The notes under the pieces: generated by a model
Databases searched by the model: none
What the model was told of the DNA's origin: nothing
What the model saw: only the letters and a program-made list of their open reading frames with translations
Made by a program: the position numbers and the translations under genes
NCBI RefSeq assembly: GCF_027625935.1
Contig: NZ_CP115300.1
Location: forward strand, 5,332,001-5,396,000
DNA from: Streptomyces camelliae
GTDB taxonomy: Bacteria; Actinomycetota; Actinomycetes; Streptomycetales; Streptomycetaceae
Length of the DNA: 64,000 nucleotides
Reading direction: 5' to 3'
Shown: positions 42,211 to 51,316 of the stretch, one piece after another
Position numbering within the stretch: the first letter of the stretch is position 1
Layout of the letters: the number at the start of each line of letters is the position of its first letter

Positions 42211-42290
42211 TCAGCCTGCATTCCGTAGCACGGTTGCGACAATCGGGCCGACCGCGTCGATGCCGTGCCCGCCGTCCTCGGGCATCCCGG
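42211..42290 (-). pseudogene. C-terminal remnant of a second penicillin-binding protein
   Basis: The last 20 or so codons before the stop read GGHGIDAVGPIVATVLRNAG. The intact neighbour ends GGHGGDTAGPIVAALLKMGG, so this is the matching tail of a paralogous PBP. Nothing upstream of about 42290 resembles a PBP, and the transpeptidase domain is absent. S. coelicolor has two PBP genes in tandem here, as I recall. The rest was probably deleted when the gene at 42368 entered. Confidence 0.65.
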
Positions 42291-42367
42291 TGCCGAACGA
42301 CCGTTGTTCCGCTGATCGGTGCATGCTGAACTGGCTCACGTATGGACGCGACAGAAGGGGCGGGCAC

Positions 42368-43738
42368 ATGACCGCGGTCCTCAGCACGGGGTGGGACAGC
42401 GTCCGGCAGCGGGCCACGCTGAGCGCCCAAGCGGCCGGGGCCGCCGCCCCGGTGGAGCGGCTGACCGCGCTCGGGCGGGCCGAGCTGCTCGGCCGGCTGC
42501 GCTGGGAGGTCCTCCAGGGCGGCACGCTGTTCCTGACCTACCCCCAACTGCTCGACGGAGCCGCCTTCGCCGCGCTCCGGCCCGCCGCGCTGCTCGACGA
42601 GCTGGCGATACGGGCGATCGGCGGGGGTGGCGTCCTGCCGATCCGGGTGAACTCCCGCAACGCGGACCTGGCCGGGCAGCTGATCGCGATGCTCTCGACC
42701 GGTTTCCTCTTCTCCTCCCTGCCGATCCCCGACGAACAGTGCCTGCGACTCCAGCGGGAGCTGGCCGTCCGCGCGGACAGCGAGGCCGCCGCCGCGGCCC
42801 TCGCCGCGGAGGGGCCGGTCGGCCTGGCGGACCGGTTGCTGGCGGCGACCGGTGTCCTCGACACCCCGCTACGGCGGCGCACGGTCGCCCGGTGGGGCGA
42901 CTGGCTGGAGGCCGCCGAGCACGGCCTGCTGGAGGTCAGCCCCCTGACGCCGGCCGACTACGCGACCGCTTACGCGCTGCTTCCCCCGCCACGCCCCGAG
43001 GATGCGGCCAGTGCCGAGGGCAGGGCCGTGCTCGCCTCCTGGACCGGCGGGGAGTTCGACGTGAACGGCCTGCCCAGCCGCAGCCGCCTGTACGAAAGCC
43101 TCGACCCCCTGCTGCGCTCCGGCGACCCCAACGCGCAAGCGGACGCACGGACGCTGCGCGAGTCCTTCGACGAGACGTACTACCGAGCCATCGCGGTGAG
43201 CGAAGGCTGCCTGCTCGGGCTGGCTTCGCCGCGACGCGGCGTCCGGCGCCGGGAGGCGGCGGCGCTCGTGGAGCAGACACCGATCGTGATCTTTCCGACC
43301 CGGTTCGAGCTGCGGCTCGGCCTGATGAGCGGTGAGCAATGGCAGCGGTACACGGATGACGCGGCCGACGCCTTGGCCAACTGGTGGCACCGGCGTGACC
43401 TGGCCGCCCTGCAGGAGGTGGGCGACCTGCTCGCAGGGCGTACGAAGGAGCCACCGGCCGCCGGTGTGGACGAGGTGTCGGTGAGCCGACTCCAGCGGTT
43501 CGTGCACAGTGCTCACGGGGTCACCGCTCAGATGGCCGCGGGCGGCGGGATCAGCCTGGCGACCAGCCTGCTCGGCCAGGGCACGTCCGGGGCGTTCGCG
43601 GCCGGCGCGGGCGGAGCGCTCACACCGGTCGTCGTGGCGGCCGTAGCGGCCGGTGTGACCCGGCTGACCGACTTCCGGGGGCGGTACGACGTGATAGAGC
43701 TTCCTGGAGTGATACCAGGAGGGCCCCATGGACACTGA
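42368..43738 (+). CDS. Unrecognised protein with hydrophobic C-terminus, 456 aa
   Basis: I do not recognise the family. The protein is mostly helical in appearance, rich in Ala, Leu and Arg, with a conserved-looking middle (EQTPIVIFPTRFELRLGLMS) and a Gly/Ala-rich hydrophobic end (GISLATSLLGQGTSG through LTPVVVAAVAAGV) that may cross or touch the membrane. No signal peptide is present. It overlaps the start of the Nudix gene by 11 bases, so the two are one transcription unit. It stands exactly where a second PBP gene has been lost. ATG at 42368 is the first sensible start, after GGGGCGGGCAC. GC and codon use are like the neighbours. Confidence 0.65.
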   Translation: MTAVLSTGWDSVRQRATLSAQAAGAAAPVERLTALGRAELLGRLRWEVLQGGTLFLTYPQLLDGAAFAALRPAALLDELAIRAIGGGGVLPIRVNSRNADLAGQLIAMLSTGFLFSSLPIPDEQCLRLQRELAVRADSEAAAAALAAEGPVGLADRLLAATGVLDTPLRRRTVARWGDWLEAAEHGLLEVSPLTPADYATAYALLPPPRPEDAASAEGRAVLASWTGGEFDVNGLPSRSRLYESLDPLLRSGDPNAQADARTLRESFDETYYRAIAVSEGCLLGLASPRRGVRRREAAALVEQTPIVIFPTRFELRLGLMSGEQWQRYTDDAADALANWWHRRDLAALQEVGDLLAGRTKEPPAAGVDEVSVSRLQRFVHSAHGVTAQMAAGGGISLATSLLGQGTSGAFAAGAGGALTPVVVAAVAAGVTRLTDFRGRYDVIELPGVIPGGPHGH

Positions 43739-44285
43739 GGCGCCGCGCACGCACACCCACAAGGCCTACACCGACGCCGACGGCGGGCGGTGGTGCGAGG
43801 TCTACCTCGACACCTACCGCTCGCCGTCCGGCGCCGAGACCGTCCAGCACCGCGTCCGGGTGGGGGGCGGCCGTACGGGAGTCGTGGTGCTGGCACGGCG
43901 GGGTGACGACATTCTGCTCGTCCGCCAGTGGCGACCGGCCATCGGCCGGTGGGCCTGGGAACTGCCGCGCGGCTTCGGCGAGACGGATCCTGTCTCGGAC
44001 GCGCTGCGCGAACTGGCCGAGGAGACGGGACTGGTGGGCTCCGCGGCGGCCGCGGTGGCGTTCCTGGACGTCGACTCCGGCATGCTGGAGAACGAGGTCG
44101 CCGTCGTCGAGGTCTCGGTTCCGGGCGACGCCCCGCTGCGCCCCGGCTCGTCCGGCGACGGCGAGGTCGCCGCGGCACGCTGGTGGAGTCCGGGCGAGAT
44201 CGCGACGGCGATCCGCGCGGGAGAACTGCGGGACGGCTTCACCCTTGCCGCGCTCGGGGCATCCAGCGCGGCCCGCGGCCTCTGA
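43728..44285 (+). CDS. NUDIX hydrolase
   Basis: 185 aa. The catalytic half of the Nudix box, RELAEETGL, is intact near residues 97-105; the preceding Gx5E half (GFGETDPVSDA) is degenerate, since Pro stands where Glu is expected and the Glu is three residues early. Before it, PRGFGE and RQWRPAIGRWAWELPRG resemble ADP-ribose/nucleotide-sugar pyrophosphatases. The last 60 residues contain the usual WWSPGEIATAIRAGEL end. It cleaves a nucleoside diphosphate linked to some moiety, unidentified. It is translationally overlapped with the unknown gene upstream, and a very strong terminator follows. Confidence 0.88.
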   Translation: MDTEAPRTHTHKAYTDADGGRWCEVYLDTYRSPSGAETVQHRVRVGGGRTGVVVLARRGDDILLVRQWRPAIGRWAWELPRGFGETDPVSDALRELAEETGLVGSAAAAVAFLDVDSGMLENEVAVVEVSVPGDAPLRPGSSGDGEVAAARWWSPGEIATAIRAGELRDGFTLAALGASSAARGL

Positions 44286-44293
44286 CGACCGGT

Positions 44294-44340
44294 GACGCAC
44301 GACGAGGGCGCGGCCGAGTGCCGCGCCCTCGTCGTGCGTC
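44294..44340. terminator. Perfect 21-bp bidirectional terminator hairpin
   Basis: The arms 44294-44314 and 44320-44340 are exact reverse complements (starting GACGCACGACGAGGGCGCGGC) around the loop CGAGT. It separates the convergent Nudix and pmt genes with only a few bases on either side. Confidence 0.9.
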
Positions 44341-44347
44341 CGCCCGG

Positions 44348-46105
44348 CTACACCCAGGTGTCCAGCCACATCCGCGCCCGCCACTGGTCGATCGGGATCG
44401 CCGTGCCCGTGTACAGGGGCCAGAAGTAGATGAAGTTCCAGGCGATCAGCAGCACCAGGACGCCGGCCGTCGACGCGCCGGCCAGGCGGCGGATGTCGCT
44501 GGAGCCCGGTGGGCCGATGATCGCGCCGATCAGCATCGCCACCGCCAGACACAGGAACGGCAGGAAGACGACCGCGTAGAACAGGAAGATCGTCCGCTCC
44601 TGGTACATGAACCAGGGGAGGTAGCCCGCCGCGATGCCGCAGGCGATCGCACCGGCCCGCCAGTCGCGGCGGAACGCCCAGCGCCACAGCACGTACAGGA
44701 TCGCGAAGCAGGCCGCCCACCACAGCAGCGGTGTGCCGATCGCCAGCACCTCCCGGGCGCACTTCTGGCCCGCGTTCGCCGGGCAGCCGTCCACGCCGGG
44801 GTTCGGGGACTCGTAGAAGTACGACACCGGGCGGCCCAGCACGATCCAGCTCCACGGGTTGGACTGGTAGGTGTGCGGGGACGTCAGCCCGACGTGGAAC
44901 TCGTACACCTCGTGCTCGTAGTGCCACAGGCTGCGCAGCCAGTCCGGCAGGAACGTCCAGCTGCCGCCCTTGCCGTCGGTGGCCGCCCAGTTGCGGAAGT
45001 AGCCGCCCGTGCCGTCGGCCGGGGAGAGGATCCAGCCGAGCCAGGACAGCAGGTAGACGGCGATGGCCACCGGAACGGTCGTAAGCAAGGCGAGGCCGGT
45101 GTCGTACTTGAGAGCTGCGGCATACGGGTGACGGGCACCGGCCGTCTTCCGGGCGCCGACGTCCCACAGAACCGCCATCACACAGAACGCGGCCAGGATG
45201 TACAGCCCGTTCCACTTGGTGCCGATGGCCAGACCCAGCATCAACCCCGTCGCCCAGCGCCAGGGGCGCAGGCCGAAGCGGAACGTGTCGGCCACGCGCG
45301 CGTCCGGGCGCGCCCGCCCGTCGCGGTCCACCGGCAGGGCCGCGGCCAGCCTCGCCCGTGCCCGGTCCCGGTCGAGGACCAGGCAGCCGAACGCGGCCAC
45401 CACGAAGAACATCAGCACGCCGTCCAGCAGCGACGTCCGGCTCATCACGAAGTGCAGGCCGTCCACCGCCATCAGCGCGCCCGCCAGGCAGCCGAGGAAC
45501 GTCGAGCGGAAGATCCGGCGCCCGATCCGGCACAGCAGCAGCACCGACAGCGTGCCCAGCAGCGCGGTCATGAACCGCCAGCCGAACGGGTTGAACCCGA
45601 AGACCATCTCGCCGAGCCCGATGACGTACTTGCCGACCGGCGGATGCACGACGTACGACGCGTCCGTCGGGATGACGAGATGGCCGTGCGTCCGCAGGAC
45701 CAGGTCGTTGGCGTTCTTGTCCCAGTTGACCTCGAAACCGCGGTGGACGAGCGCCCACGCGTCCTTGGCGTAGTACGTCTCGTCGAATATCACCGCGCGC
45801 GGGCTGCCCAGGTTCCAGAACCGCATCAGGCCCGCCATCAGCGTGACCAGCAGCGGACCGCCCCAGCCCGACCAGCGCACGATCCGCTCGGCGAGGACCG
45901 GCGGCACACCGAGCGCCTGCCACAGCCGCGGGCTCGGCTCGGCGTACGGGGGCACCAGCCGGTCCCGTACATCGCCCGACGGCGCGTCCTCGGCCGGTAC
46001 GTACCCGAATCGGCGCAGCCGCTGCTGCCACGCCGGCCGCTCGTCGTGCGGCGCCTGGCCCTGCCGGAGGTCCATGGAGGACGCGGTACTGGTCACCCGC
46101 GCCAT
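44348..46105 (-). CDS. pmt: Dolichyl-phosphate-mannose-protein mannosyltransferase (Pmt)
   Basis: 585 aa, GT39 fold with about 11-12 membrane segments. It transfers mannose from polyprenyl phosphate mannose to Ser/Thr of exported proteins; in S. coelicolor the homologue is required for phage phiC31 infection. The catalytic Asp-Glu pair lies in FDETYYAKDAWALVHRG in the first extracytoplasmic loop, and VVHPPVGKYVIGLGE follows with the conserved His. The C-terminus ends WRARMWLDTWV. ATG at 46105 is used; GTG at 46096 and ATG at 46075 are in frame, and none has a good ribosome binding site. It diverges from rsmI as in M. tuberculosis. Confidence 0.93.
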   Translation of the reverse strand: MARVTSTASSMDLRQGQAPHDERPAWQQRLRRFGYVPAEDAPSGDVRDRLVPPYAEPSPRLWQALGVPPVLAERIVRWSGWGGPLLVTLMAGLMRFWNLGSPRAVIFDETYYAKDAWALVHRGFEVNWDKNANDLVLRTHGHLVIPTDASYVVHPPVGKYVIGLGEMVFGFNPFGWRFMTALLGTLSVLLLCRIGRRIFRSTFLGCLAGALMAVDGLHFVMSRTSLLDGVLMFFVVAAFGCLVLDRDRARARLAAALPVDRDGRARPDARVADTFRFGLRPWRWATGLMLGLAIGTKWNGLYILAAFCVMAVLWDVGARKTAGARHPYAAALKYDTGLALLTTVPVAIAVYLLSWLGWILSPADGTGGYFRNWAATDGKGGSWTFLPDWLRSLWHYEHEVYEFHVGLTSPHTYQSNPWSWIVLGRPVSYFYESPNPGVDGCPANAGQKCAREVLAIGTPLLWWAACFAILYVLWRWAFRRDWRAGAIACGIAAGYLPWFMYQERTIFLFYAVVFLPFLCLAVAMLIGAIIGPPGSSDIRRLAGASTAGVLVLLIAWNFIYFWPLYTGTAIPIDQWRARMWLDTWV

Positions 46106-46242
46106 GGTAGGGAACCGATCTGTGCGAGTCCCGTGCATGTGCGGTACCGGTCGGGAAGCGGTCACTCCGCCGCGTCCGCGAGGGCGGGCCCGTGGCCGTG
46201 GGGGCGGGCCGCGCGGTGGCCCGGGGCTGGGAGGATGGGGGT

Positions 46243-47121
46243 GTGACTGGAACCCTTGTCCTCGCAGGTACCCCCATCGGCGACATCGCGGACGCGCCGC
46301 CCCGGCTTGCCGAGGAGCTGGCCGGCGCCGACATCGTCGCCGCCGAGGACACGCGGCGGCTGCGCCGGCTCACCCAGGCGCTCGGCGTCCTGCCCAAGGG
46401 GCGTGTCGTGTCGTACTTCGAGGGCAACGAGTCCGCCCGCACACCGGAGCTGGTCGAGGAGCTGCTCGGCGGCGCGCGCGTGCTGCTCGTGACCGACGCC
46501 GGCATGCCGTCCGTCTCCGACCCTGGCTACCGGCTGGTCGCGGCGGCCGTCGAGAAGGACATCCGGGTCACCGCGGTGCCCGGCCCGTCCGCCGTGCTCA
46601 CCGCGCTCGCCCTGTCCGGGCTGCCCGTCGACCGCTTCTGCTTCGAGGGCTTCCTGCCGCGCAAGGCGGGCGAACGGCTGTCCCGGCTGCGCGAGGTCGC
46701 CGGCGAGCGGCGCACCCTCGTCTACTTCGAGGCCCCCCACCGGCTCGACGACACCCTCGCCGCCATGGCCGAGGTCTTCGGCACGGACCGGCGGGCCGCC
46801 GTCTGCCGTGAGCTGACCAAGACGTACGAGGAGGTCCGGCGCGGTCCGCTGGACGAGCTGGCGCGCTGGGCCGCGGAGGGGGTGCGCGGGGAGATCACCG
46901 TCGTGGTCGAAGGGGCGCCCGAGGCCGGGCCCGAGGAACTCGACGCGGAGGAGCTCGTGCGGCGGGTGCGGGTGCGGGAGGAGGCCGGGGAGCGGCGCAA
47001 GGAGGCGATCGCGGCGGTGGCCGTGGAGGCGGGGGTGCCGAAGCGGGTGGTGTTCGATGCCGTCGTCGCCGCCAAGCGCGCCGGCGGCGGCGCCGGGGGC
47101 GGTGCCGAAAACCCCCTCTGA
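46243..47121 (+). CDS. rsmI: 16S rRNA (cytidine1402-2'-O)-methyltransferase
   Basis: 292 aa, tetrapyrrole methylase fold. RsmI methylates the ribose of C1402 in the decoding centre. Motifs GTPIGDIADAPPR at the N-terminus, VAAEDTRRLRRLTQ near 38, SDPGYRLVAAAVE near 93 and AVPGPSAVLTALALSGLP near 112 are all standard. The GTG start at 46243 has GGGAGG eight bases upstream. The C-terminal 20 residues are Ala/Gly-rich. It diverges from pmt. Confidence 0.95.
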   Translation: MTGTLVLAGTPIGDIADAPPRLAEELAGADIVAAEDTRRLRRLTQALGVLPKGRVVSYFEGNESARTPELVEELLGGARVLLVTDAGMPSVSDPGYRLVAAAVEKDIRVTAVPGPSAVLTALALSGLPVDRFCFEGFLPRKAGERLSRLREVAGERRTLVYFEAPHRLDDTLAAMAEVFGTDRRAAVCRELTKTYEEVRRGPLDELARWAAEGVRGEITVVVEGAPEAGPEELDAEELVRRVRVREEAGERRKEAIAAVAVEAGVPKRVVFDAVVAAKRAGGGAGGGAENPL

Positions 47122-47336
47122 GCAGGGCTGTTCTCGGGTGAGCGGACGGGCCATGGGACGGCAAAAGGCTGTCGCCGATGGCAAAGCGAAACGGGACCGA
47201 ACGGGTCATCTTCGGCAAGGAACCGCCAAATCGCCTCCAACACTCGACAGCCCTGCTGCGCCCGCGCCGGTGAAGGCGTCCACTGGTCGAAGGGACGCAC
47301 AACCGTCCCTCCGACCAGCGGATCAGAGGAGCTGGC

Positions 47337-47747
47337 ATGAGCGAGATCGCAGGGCAGACCGGCCTCCGTGGTACGGCCACAGCCGTCGTTCACGAGTCGT
47401 ATTCGTTCGCCTGCATGCGCTGCGGGCACGGCTGGGAGCAGTCGTACGAGATAGAGCACCACACGGACGCCGATGGGCACGAGTTCGTGCTGTACGTGGC
47501 GGACGGCCAGGTCGTGCCGTCGCCGCTGAGCCGGCCCAGCTGCCACAACTGCGACGGTCACGTCGTGCGGATCATGCGCGCGGGACAGGTCTCGTCGGTG
47601 TGCGGCGAGGCGCACCGGGACCACAGCGTGCCGCCGGCGGGCCCGGTCGAGGTGCCCGGGGCGCCCGCGGTGCCCGCCGAGCCCCGGGAGCCGCACCACT
47701 GGCATCTGTCCGACCTCCTGCACCCGTTCCAGCGCAAGGCCGGCTGA
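47337..47747 (+). CDS. Conserved protein with paired CxxC zinc-ribbon motifs
   Basis: 136 aa. FACMRCGHGWEQSYEIEHH near residue 25 and SCHNCDGHVVRIMRAG near 68 provide two CxxC pairs, so a zinc ribbon is likely; the spacing of about 40 residues fits one. A Pro/Ala/Glu linker leads to a short conserved end HWHLSDLLHPFQRKAG. It is common between rsmI and tatD in Streptomyces; function unknown. ATG at 47337 has GAGGAG seven bases upstream. The 215 bp before it holds no gene I can support. Confidence 0.8.
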   Translation: MSEIAGQTGLRGTATAVVHESYSFACMRCGHGWEQSYEIEHHTDADGHEFVLYVADGQVVPSPLSRPSCHNCDGHVVRIMRAGQVSSVCGEAHRDHSVPPAGPVEVPGAPAVPAEPREPHHWHLSDLLHPFQRKAG

Positions 47748-47794
47748 GCCGGGCTCCGGACGCTGACGGCATGCCCCTTTCGTAGGATCGGGGC

Positions 47795-48709
47795 ATGCCT
47801 TCGAACGCCGGCCAGAGCTCCAGGGACGACAAGACCGACAAGACCGACAAGAACAGCGCCCCGCCGCTTCCGGCACCCCTCCAGGTGCCCGTCGCCGATT
47901 CCCACACCCACCTCGACATGCAGTCGGGCACGGTCGAGGAGGGCCTCGCCAAGGCCGCGTCGGTGGGTGTGACGACCGTCGTCCAGGTCGGCTGCGACAT
48001 CAAGGGCTCGCGCTGGGCCGCCGAGACCGCGGCGGCGTACGACAGCGTCCACGCCACCGTCGCCCTGCACCCCAACGAGGCCCCGCGCATCGTGCACGGC
48101 GACCCCGACGGCTGGTCGCGGCAGGGCGCCCGGGAGCCGGGCGGTGACGCGGCGCTGGACGAGGCCCTGGCCGAGATCGACCGGCTGGCCGGGCTGCCGC
48201 AGGTCAAGGGCGTCGGCGAGACGGGCCTGGACTACTTCCGCACCGGCCCCGAGGGCAAGGCGGCCCAGGAGCGGTCCTTCCGCGCCCACATCGAGATCGC
48301 CAAGCGGCACGGCAAGGCGCTCGTCATCCACGACCGTGACGCCCACGCCGACGTGCTGCGCGTGCTGAAGGAGGAGGGCGCCCCCGAGCGCACCGTCTTC
48401 CACTGCTACTCCGGCGACGCCGCCATGGCGGAGATCTGCGCGCGCGAGGGCTACTTCATGTCCTTCGCAGGCAACGTCACCTTCAAGAACGCCCAGAACC
48501 TGCGCGACGCGCTCGCCGTCGCCCCCCTGGAGCTGGTCCTCGTGGAGACCGACGCGCCCTTCCTGACCCCGGCGCCCTACCGGGGCCGGCCCAACGCGCC
48601 CTATCTGATCCCGGTCACGGTGCGCGCGATGGCCGCCGTGCGCGGCATAGACGAGGACGCGCTGGCGACCGCCCTGGCCGCCAACACCGCCCGCGCCTTC
48701 GACTACTGA
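47795..48709 (+). CDS. TatD family metal-dependent DNase
   Basis: 304 aa. The metal-binding DSHTHLD is near residue 35, GVGETGLDYF near 138 carries the Glu, HDRDAH and VFHCYSG the later His residues, and VETDAPFL near 248 the last Asp. TatD nucleases digest 3' ends of DNA. A disordered Asp/Lys-rich N-terminus precedes the domain. It lies before rpfB-rsmA-ispE as in M. tuberculosis (Rv1008-Rv1011), an order suggestive of an old operon. Confidence 0.93.
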   Translation: MPSNAGQSSRDDKTDKTDKNSAPPLPAPLQVPVADSHTHLDMQSGTVEEGLAKAASVGVTTVVQVGCDIKGSRWAAETAAAYDSVHATVALHPNEAPRIVHGDPDGWSRQGAREPGGDAALDEALAEIDRLAGLPQVKGVGETGLDYFRTGPEGKAAQERSFRAHIEIAKRHGKALVIHDRDAHADVLRVLKEEGAPERTVFHCYSGDAAMAEICAREGYFMSFAGNVTFKNAQNLRDALAVAPLELVLVETDAPFLTPAPYRGRPNAPYLIPVTVRAMAAVRGIDEDALATALAANTARAFDY

Positions 48710-48827
48710 GCACACGCGCGCGTACGGGCAACAGTACGTAGTCGCGTCGCTTTGGAGAGTGACGGCCGCTCCGCTAGGTTCTGGGGGCCCGATCCGGACC
48801 CCTCTGGCACCCCTGGAGCGTGTCGGC

Positions 48828-50246
48828 GTGAGCAAGTCGCAGTACGAGACGTTCGAGACACACGAGCCCTACGCGTCGTACCACCATGACGTCCCCGCCC
48901 CGCCGTACGGCCCCGACGGGTCCGTACACAGCGCGGAGACCCTGCCGTACGGGCTCTACGAGGACACCTACCGGCCCGCCTACGAGGCGCAGGCGTACTT
49001 CGTGGCCGAGCCGGTGCTGCCCCGGCAGGGCGCGGGCGCCGGTGTCGCGCACGCCGGGAGCGTGCTGGAAGAAGAGGCGAGCGAGGCGGAGGTGGCCGCC
49101 GGAGTGAGTGGGCGGGGTGCGCGCCGGCGCAGGGCGCGCTGCGCCGAGCGCCCCGAGTCCGCCGTGCGCCGTCTGCTGCCGCAGGCGCTGGTCGTGGCCT
49201 TCCTGGCCGGCGGCACCACCGCGTTCATCGCCAACGACAAGGCGATCGAGCTGACTGTCGACGGCAAGCAGCGCACCCTGCACACCTTCGCCGGAGACGT
49301 GCGCGAGCTGCTCGCCGACGAGGGCGTGCGCGTGGGGGCGCATGACATGGTCGCGCCCGCCCCCGATACGGCGCTCGCCAGCGGCGACGCCGTCGCCGTG
49401 CACTACGGGCGCCCCGTCCGGCTCACCCTGGACGGCGAACGGCGCGAGGTGTGGACGACGGCGCACACGGTGGAAGGAGCGCTGGACGAGCTGGGAGTGC
49501 GCGCCGAGGGCGCGTATCTGTCCGCCTCACGCTCCCAGACCATCGGACGCGCCGGGCTCGCGCTCGACGTGCGCACCGAGCGCGCCGTCACCGTCATGGC
49601 GGACGGCCGGACCCGCACCGTCCGCACCAACGCGGCCACCGTCCGCGAGGCCGTCGAGGAGGCCGGCGTCACCCTGCGCGGCGAGGACGCCACCTCCGTC
49701 CCGCCGGACAGCTTCCCGCGCGACGGGCAGACGATCACCGTGCTGCGGGTCAGCGGCAGCCGGGAGGTCCGCGAGGAGCAGATCCCGTTCGAGGTCCGGC
49801 GCACCGAGGACCCCACCCTCTTCACGGGCACCGAGGTCATCACTCAGCCCGGCGTGCCAGGCCTGCGGCGCGACACCTACGTGCTGCGCACCGTCAACGG
49901 GGTCCGCGGGAAGCCGCGCCGGGAGGCCTCCGAGGTGGTGCGCAAGCCGAAACCGCAGATCGTCAGGGTCGGCACCAGGAAGCGGCCCACCTCCGTGGCC
50001 GGCGCCGACCACCTGAACTGGCGGGGTCTCGCCGCCTGCGAGTCCGGCGGCCGCCCGGACGCGGTCGACCCCTCGGGGACCTACGGCGGCCTCTACCAGT
50101 TCGACACCCACACCTGGCACAGCCTCGGCGGCAGCGGACGCCCCCAGGAGGCACCGGCCGAGGAACAGACGTTCCGCGCGAAGAAGCTGTACGTGCGGCG
50201 GGGGGCGACACCGTGGCCGCACTGCGGGGCGCGGCTGCGCGGCTGA
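48828..50246 (+). CDS. rpfB: Resuscitation-promoting factor RpfB
   Basis: 472 aa. A cytoplasmic N-terminus of about 115 residues, one membrane segment ([16 protein letters not shown]), three DUF348 repeats (each with a DGKQRT/DGERRE/DGRTRT core), a G5 domain and a C-terminal transglycosylase-like RPF domain. In the last, [20 protein letters not shown] carries the catalytic Glu, and the second Cys in PHCGARL would pair with the first. RpfB cleaves peptidoglycan glycan strands and supports spore germination or regrowth. GTG at 48828 follows GGAG by about nine bases. The longer frame upstream lacks a start signal. Confidence 0.95.
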   Translation: MSKSQYETFETHEPYASYHHDVPAPPYGPDGSVHSAETLPYGLYEDTYRPAYEAQAYFVAEPVLPRQGAGAGVAHAGSVLEEEASEAEVAAGVSGRGARRRRARCAERPESAVRRLLPQALVVAFLAGGTTAFIANDKAIELTVDGKQRTLHTFAGDVRELLADEGVRVGAHDMVAPAPDTALASGDAVAVHYGRPVRLTLDGERREVWTTAHTVEGALDELGVRAEGAYLSASRSQTIGRAGLALDVRTERAVTVMADGRTRTVRTNAATVREAVEEAGVTLRGEDATSVPPDSFPRDGQTITVLRVSGSREVREEQIPFEVRRTEDPTLFTGTEVITQPGVPGLRRDTYVLRTVNGVRGKPRREASEVVRKPKPQIVRVGTRKRPTSVAGADHLNWRGLAACESGGRPDAVDPSGTYGGLYQFDTHTWHSLGGSGRPQEAPAEEQTFRAKKLYVRRGATPWPHCGARLRG

Positions 50247-50296
50247 AGGCCGGCGGCTGCGGGGAATCGCCGTCGGGCTGCGGACGGTCGGGCCGC

Positions 50297-50337
50297 TGGG
50301 GGCATCCCCTGCTCGAAGAGCTTGGGGGAGGCACGAC
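50297..50337 (+). repeat. Dispersed 41-bp repeat, copy 4, between rpfB and rsmA
   Basis: TGGGGGCATCCCC, TGCTCGAAGAGC and TGGGGGAGGCACGAC. It differs from the copy at 59807 by only two or three bases over 41. Intergenic; GCTCGAAGAGC can form a small hairpin. Confidence 0.75.
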
Positions 50338-50425
50338 GCCGGCGCCGGCCGGCGATCCGCCCCCGGCTCCCCCCAGGACCCGGCACCTGGCAATCCGGTC
50401 GGGCAGACCCCCGTACCCTTGTCCC

Positions 50426-51316
50426 GTGAGCAGCCCCACCCCCGACGCCCTCCTCGGTCCCGCCGACATCCGCGAGCTGGCGGCCGCGCTCGGTGTCCGT
50501 CCCACCAAGCAGCGCGGCCAGAACTTCGTGATCGACGCCAACACGGTCCGCCGTATCGTGCGCACCGCCGAGGTCCGCCCCGATGACGTCGTCGTGGAGG
50601 TCGGGCCGGGGCTCGGGTCTCTCACGCTGGCGCTGCTGGAGGCCGCCGACCGGGTCACCGCCGTCGAGATCGACGATGTGCTGGCCGCAGCGCTGCCCGC
50701 CACCGTCGGCGCGCGCATGCCGGAGCGTGCCGAGCGGTTCGCGCTGGTCCACTCCGACGCCATGCACGTCACCGAACTGCCCGGCCCGGCCCCGACGGCC
50801 CTGGTGGCGAACCTGCCGTACAACGTCGCCGTGCCCGTGCTGCTGCACATGCTCGACACGTTCCCGAGCATCGAGCGCACCCTGGTCATGGTGCAGTCCG
50901 AGGTCGCCGACCGGCTCGCCGCCGCGCCCGGCAACAAGGTGTACGGCGTGCCGTCGGTGAAGGCCAACTGGTACGCCGAGGTGAAGCGGGCCGGGGCGAT
51001 CGGCCGCAATGTCTTCTGGCCCGCGCCGAACGTCGACAGCGGGCTGGTCTCACTGGTCCGGCGGGCCGAGCCGATCAAGACCACGGCCTCCAAGAGAGAG
51101 GTCTTCGCGGTCGTCGACGCGGCCTTCGCGCAGCGCCGCAAGACCCTGCGGGCGGCGCTCGCCGGCTGGGCCGGGTCCGCCGCTGCCGCCGAGGCCGCCC
51201 TGGTCGCGGCCGGGGTCTCGCCGCAGGCGCGCGGGGAGTCGCTGACGGTGGAGGAGTTCGCGCGGATCGCCGAGCACAAGGACGCGATCACCCGGCACGA
51301 GGAGAGCGGCACGTGA
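50426..51316 (+). CDS. rsmA: 16S rRNA dimethyladenosine transferase RsmA (KsgA)
   Basis: 296 aa. It dimethylates A1518 and A1519 of 16S rRNA late in 30S assembly. [18 protein letters not shown] near 28 is the N-terminal signature, [18 protein letters not shown] near 58 is SAM motif I, and [14 protein letters not shown] near 127 is the catalytic NLPY. GTG at 50426 stands six bases after TACCCT, so a leaderless mRNA is possible. The stop overlaps ispE by GTGA. Confidence 0.95.
   Translation: MSSPTPDALLGPADIRELAAALGVRPTKQRGQNFVIDANTVRRIVRTAEVRPDDVVVEVGPGLGSLTLALLEAADRVTAVEIDDVLAAALPATVGARMPERAERFALVHSDAMHVTELPGPAPTALVANLPYNVAVPVLLHMLDTFPSIERTLVMVQSEVADRLAAAPGNKVYGVPSVKANWYAEVKRAGAIGRNVFWPAPNVDSGLVSLVRRAEPIKTTASKREVFAVVDAAFAQRRKTLRAALAGWAGSAAAAEAALVAAGVSPQARGESLTVEEFARIAEHKDAITRHEESGT

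Noticed and set aside
47121..47257. 11-bp inverted repeat with 115-bp loop between rsmI and the zinc-ribbon gene
   Set aside because: AGCAGGGCTGT and its complement could pair, but the loop is too long for a terminator and no conserved RNA structure is visible.
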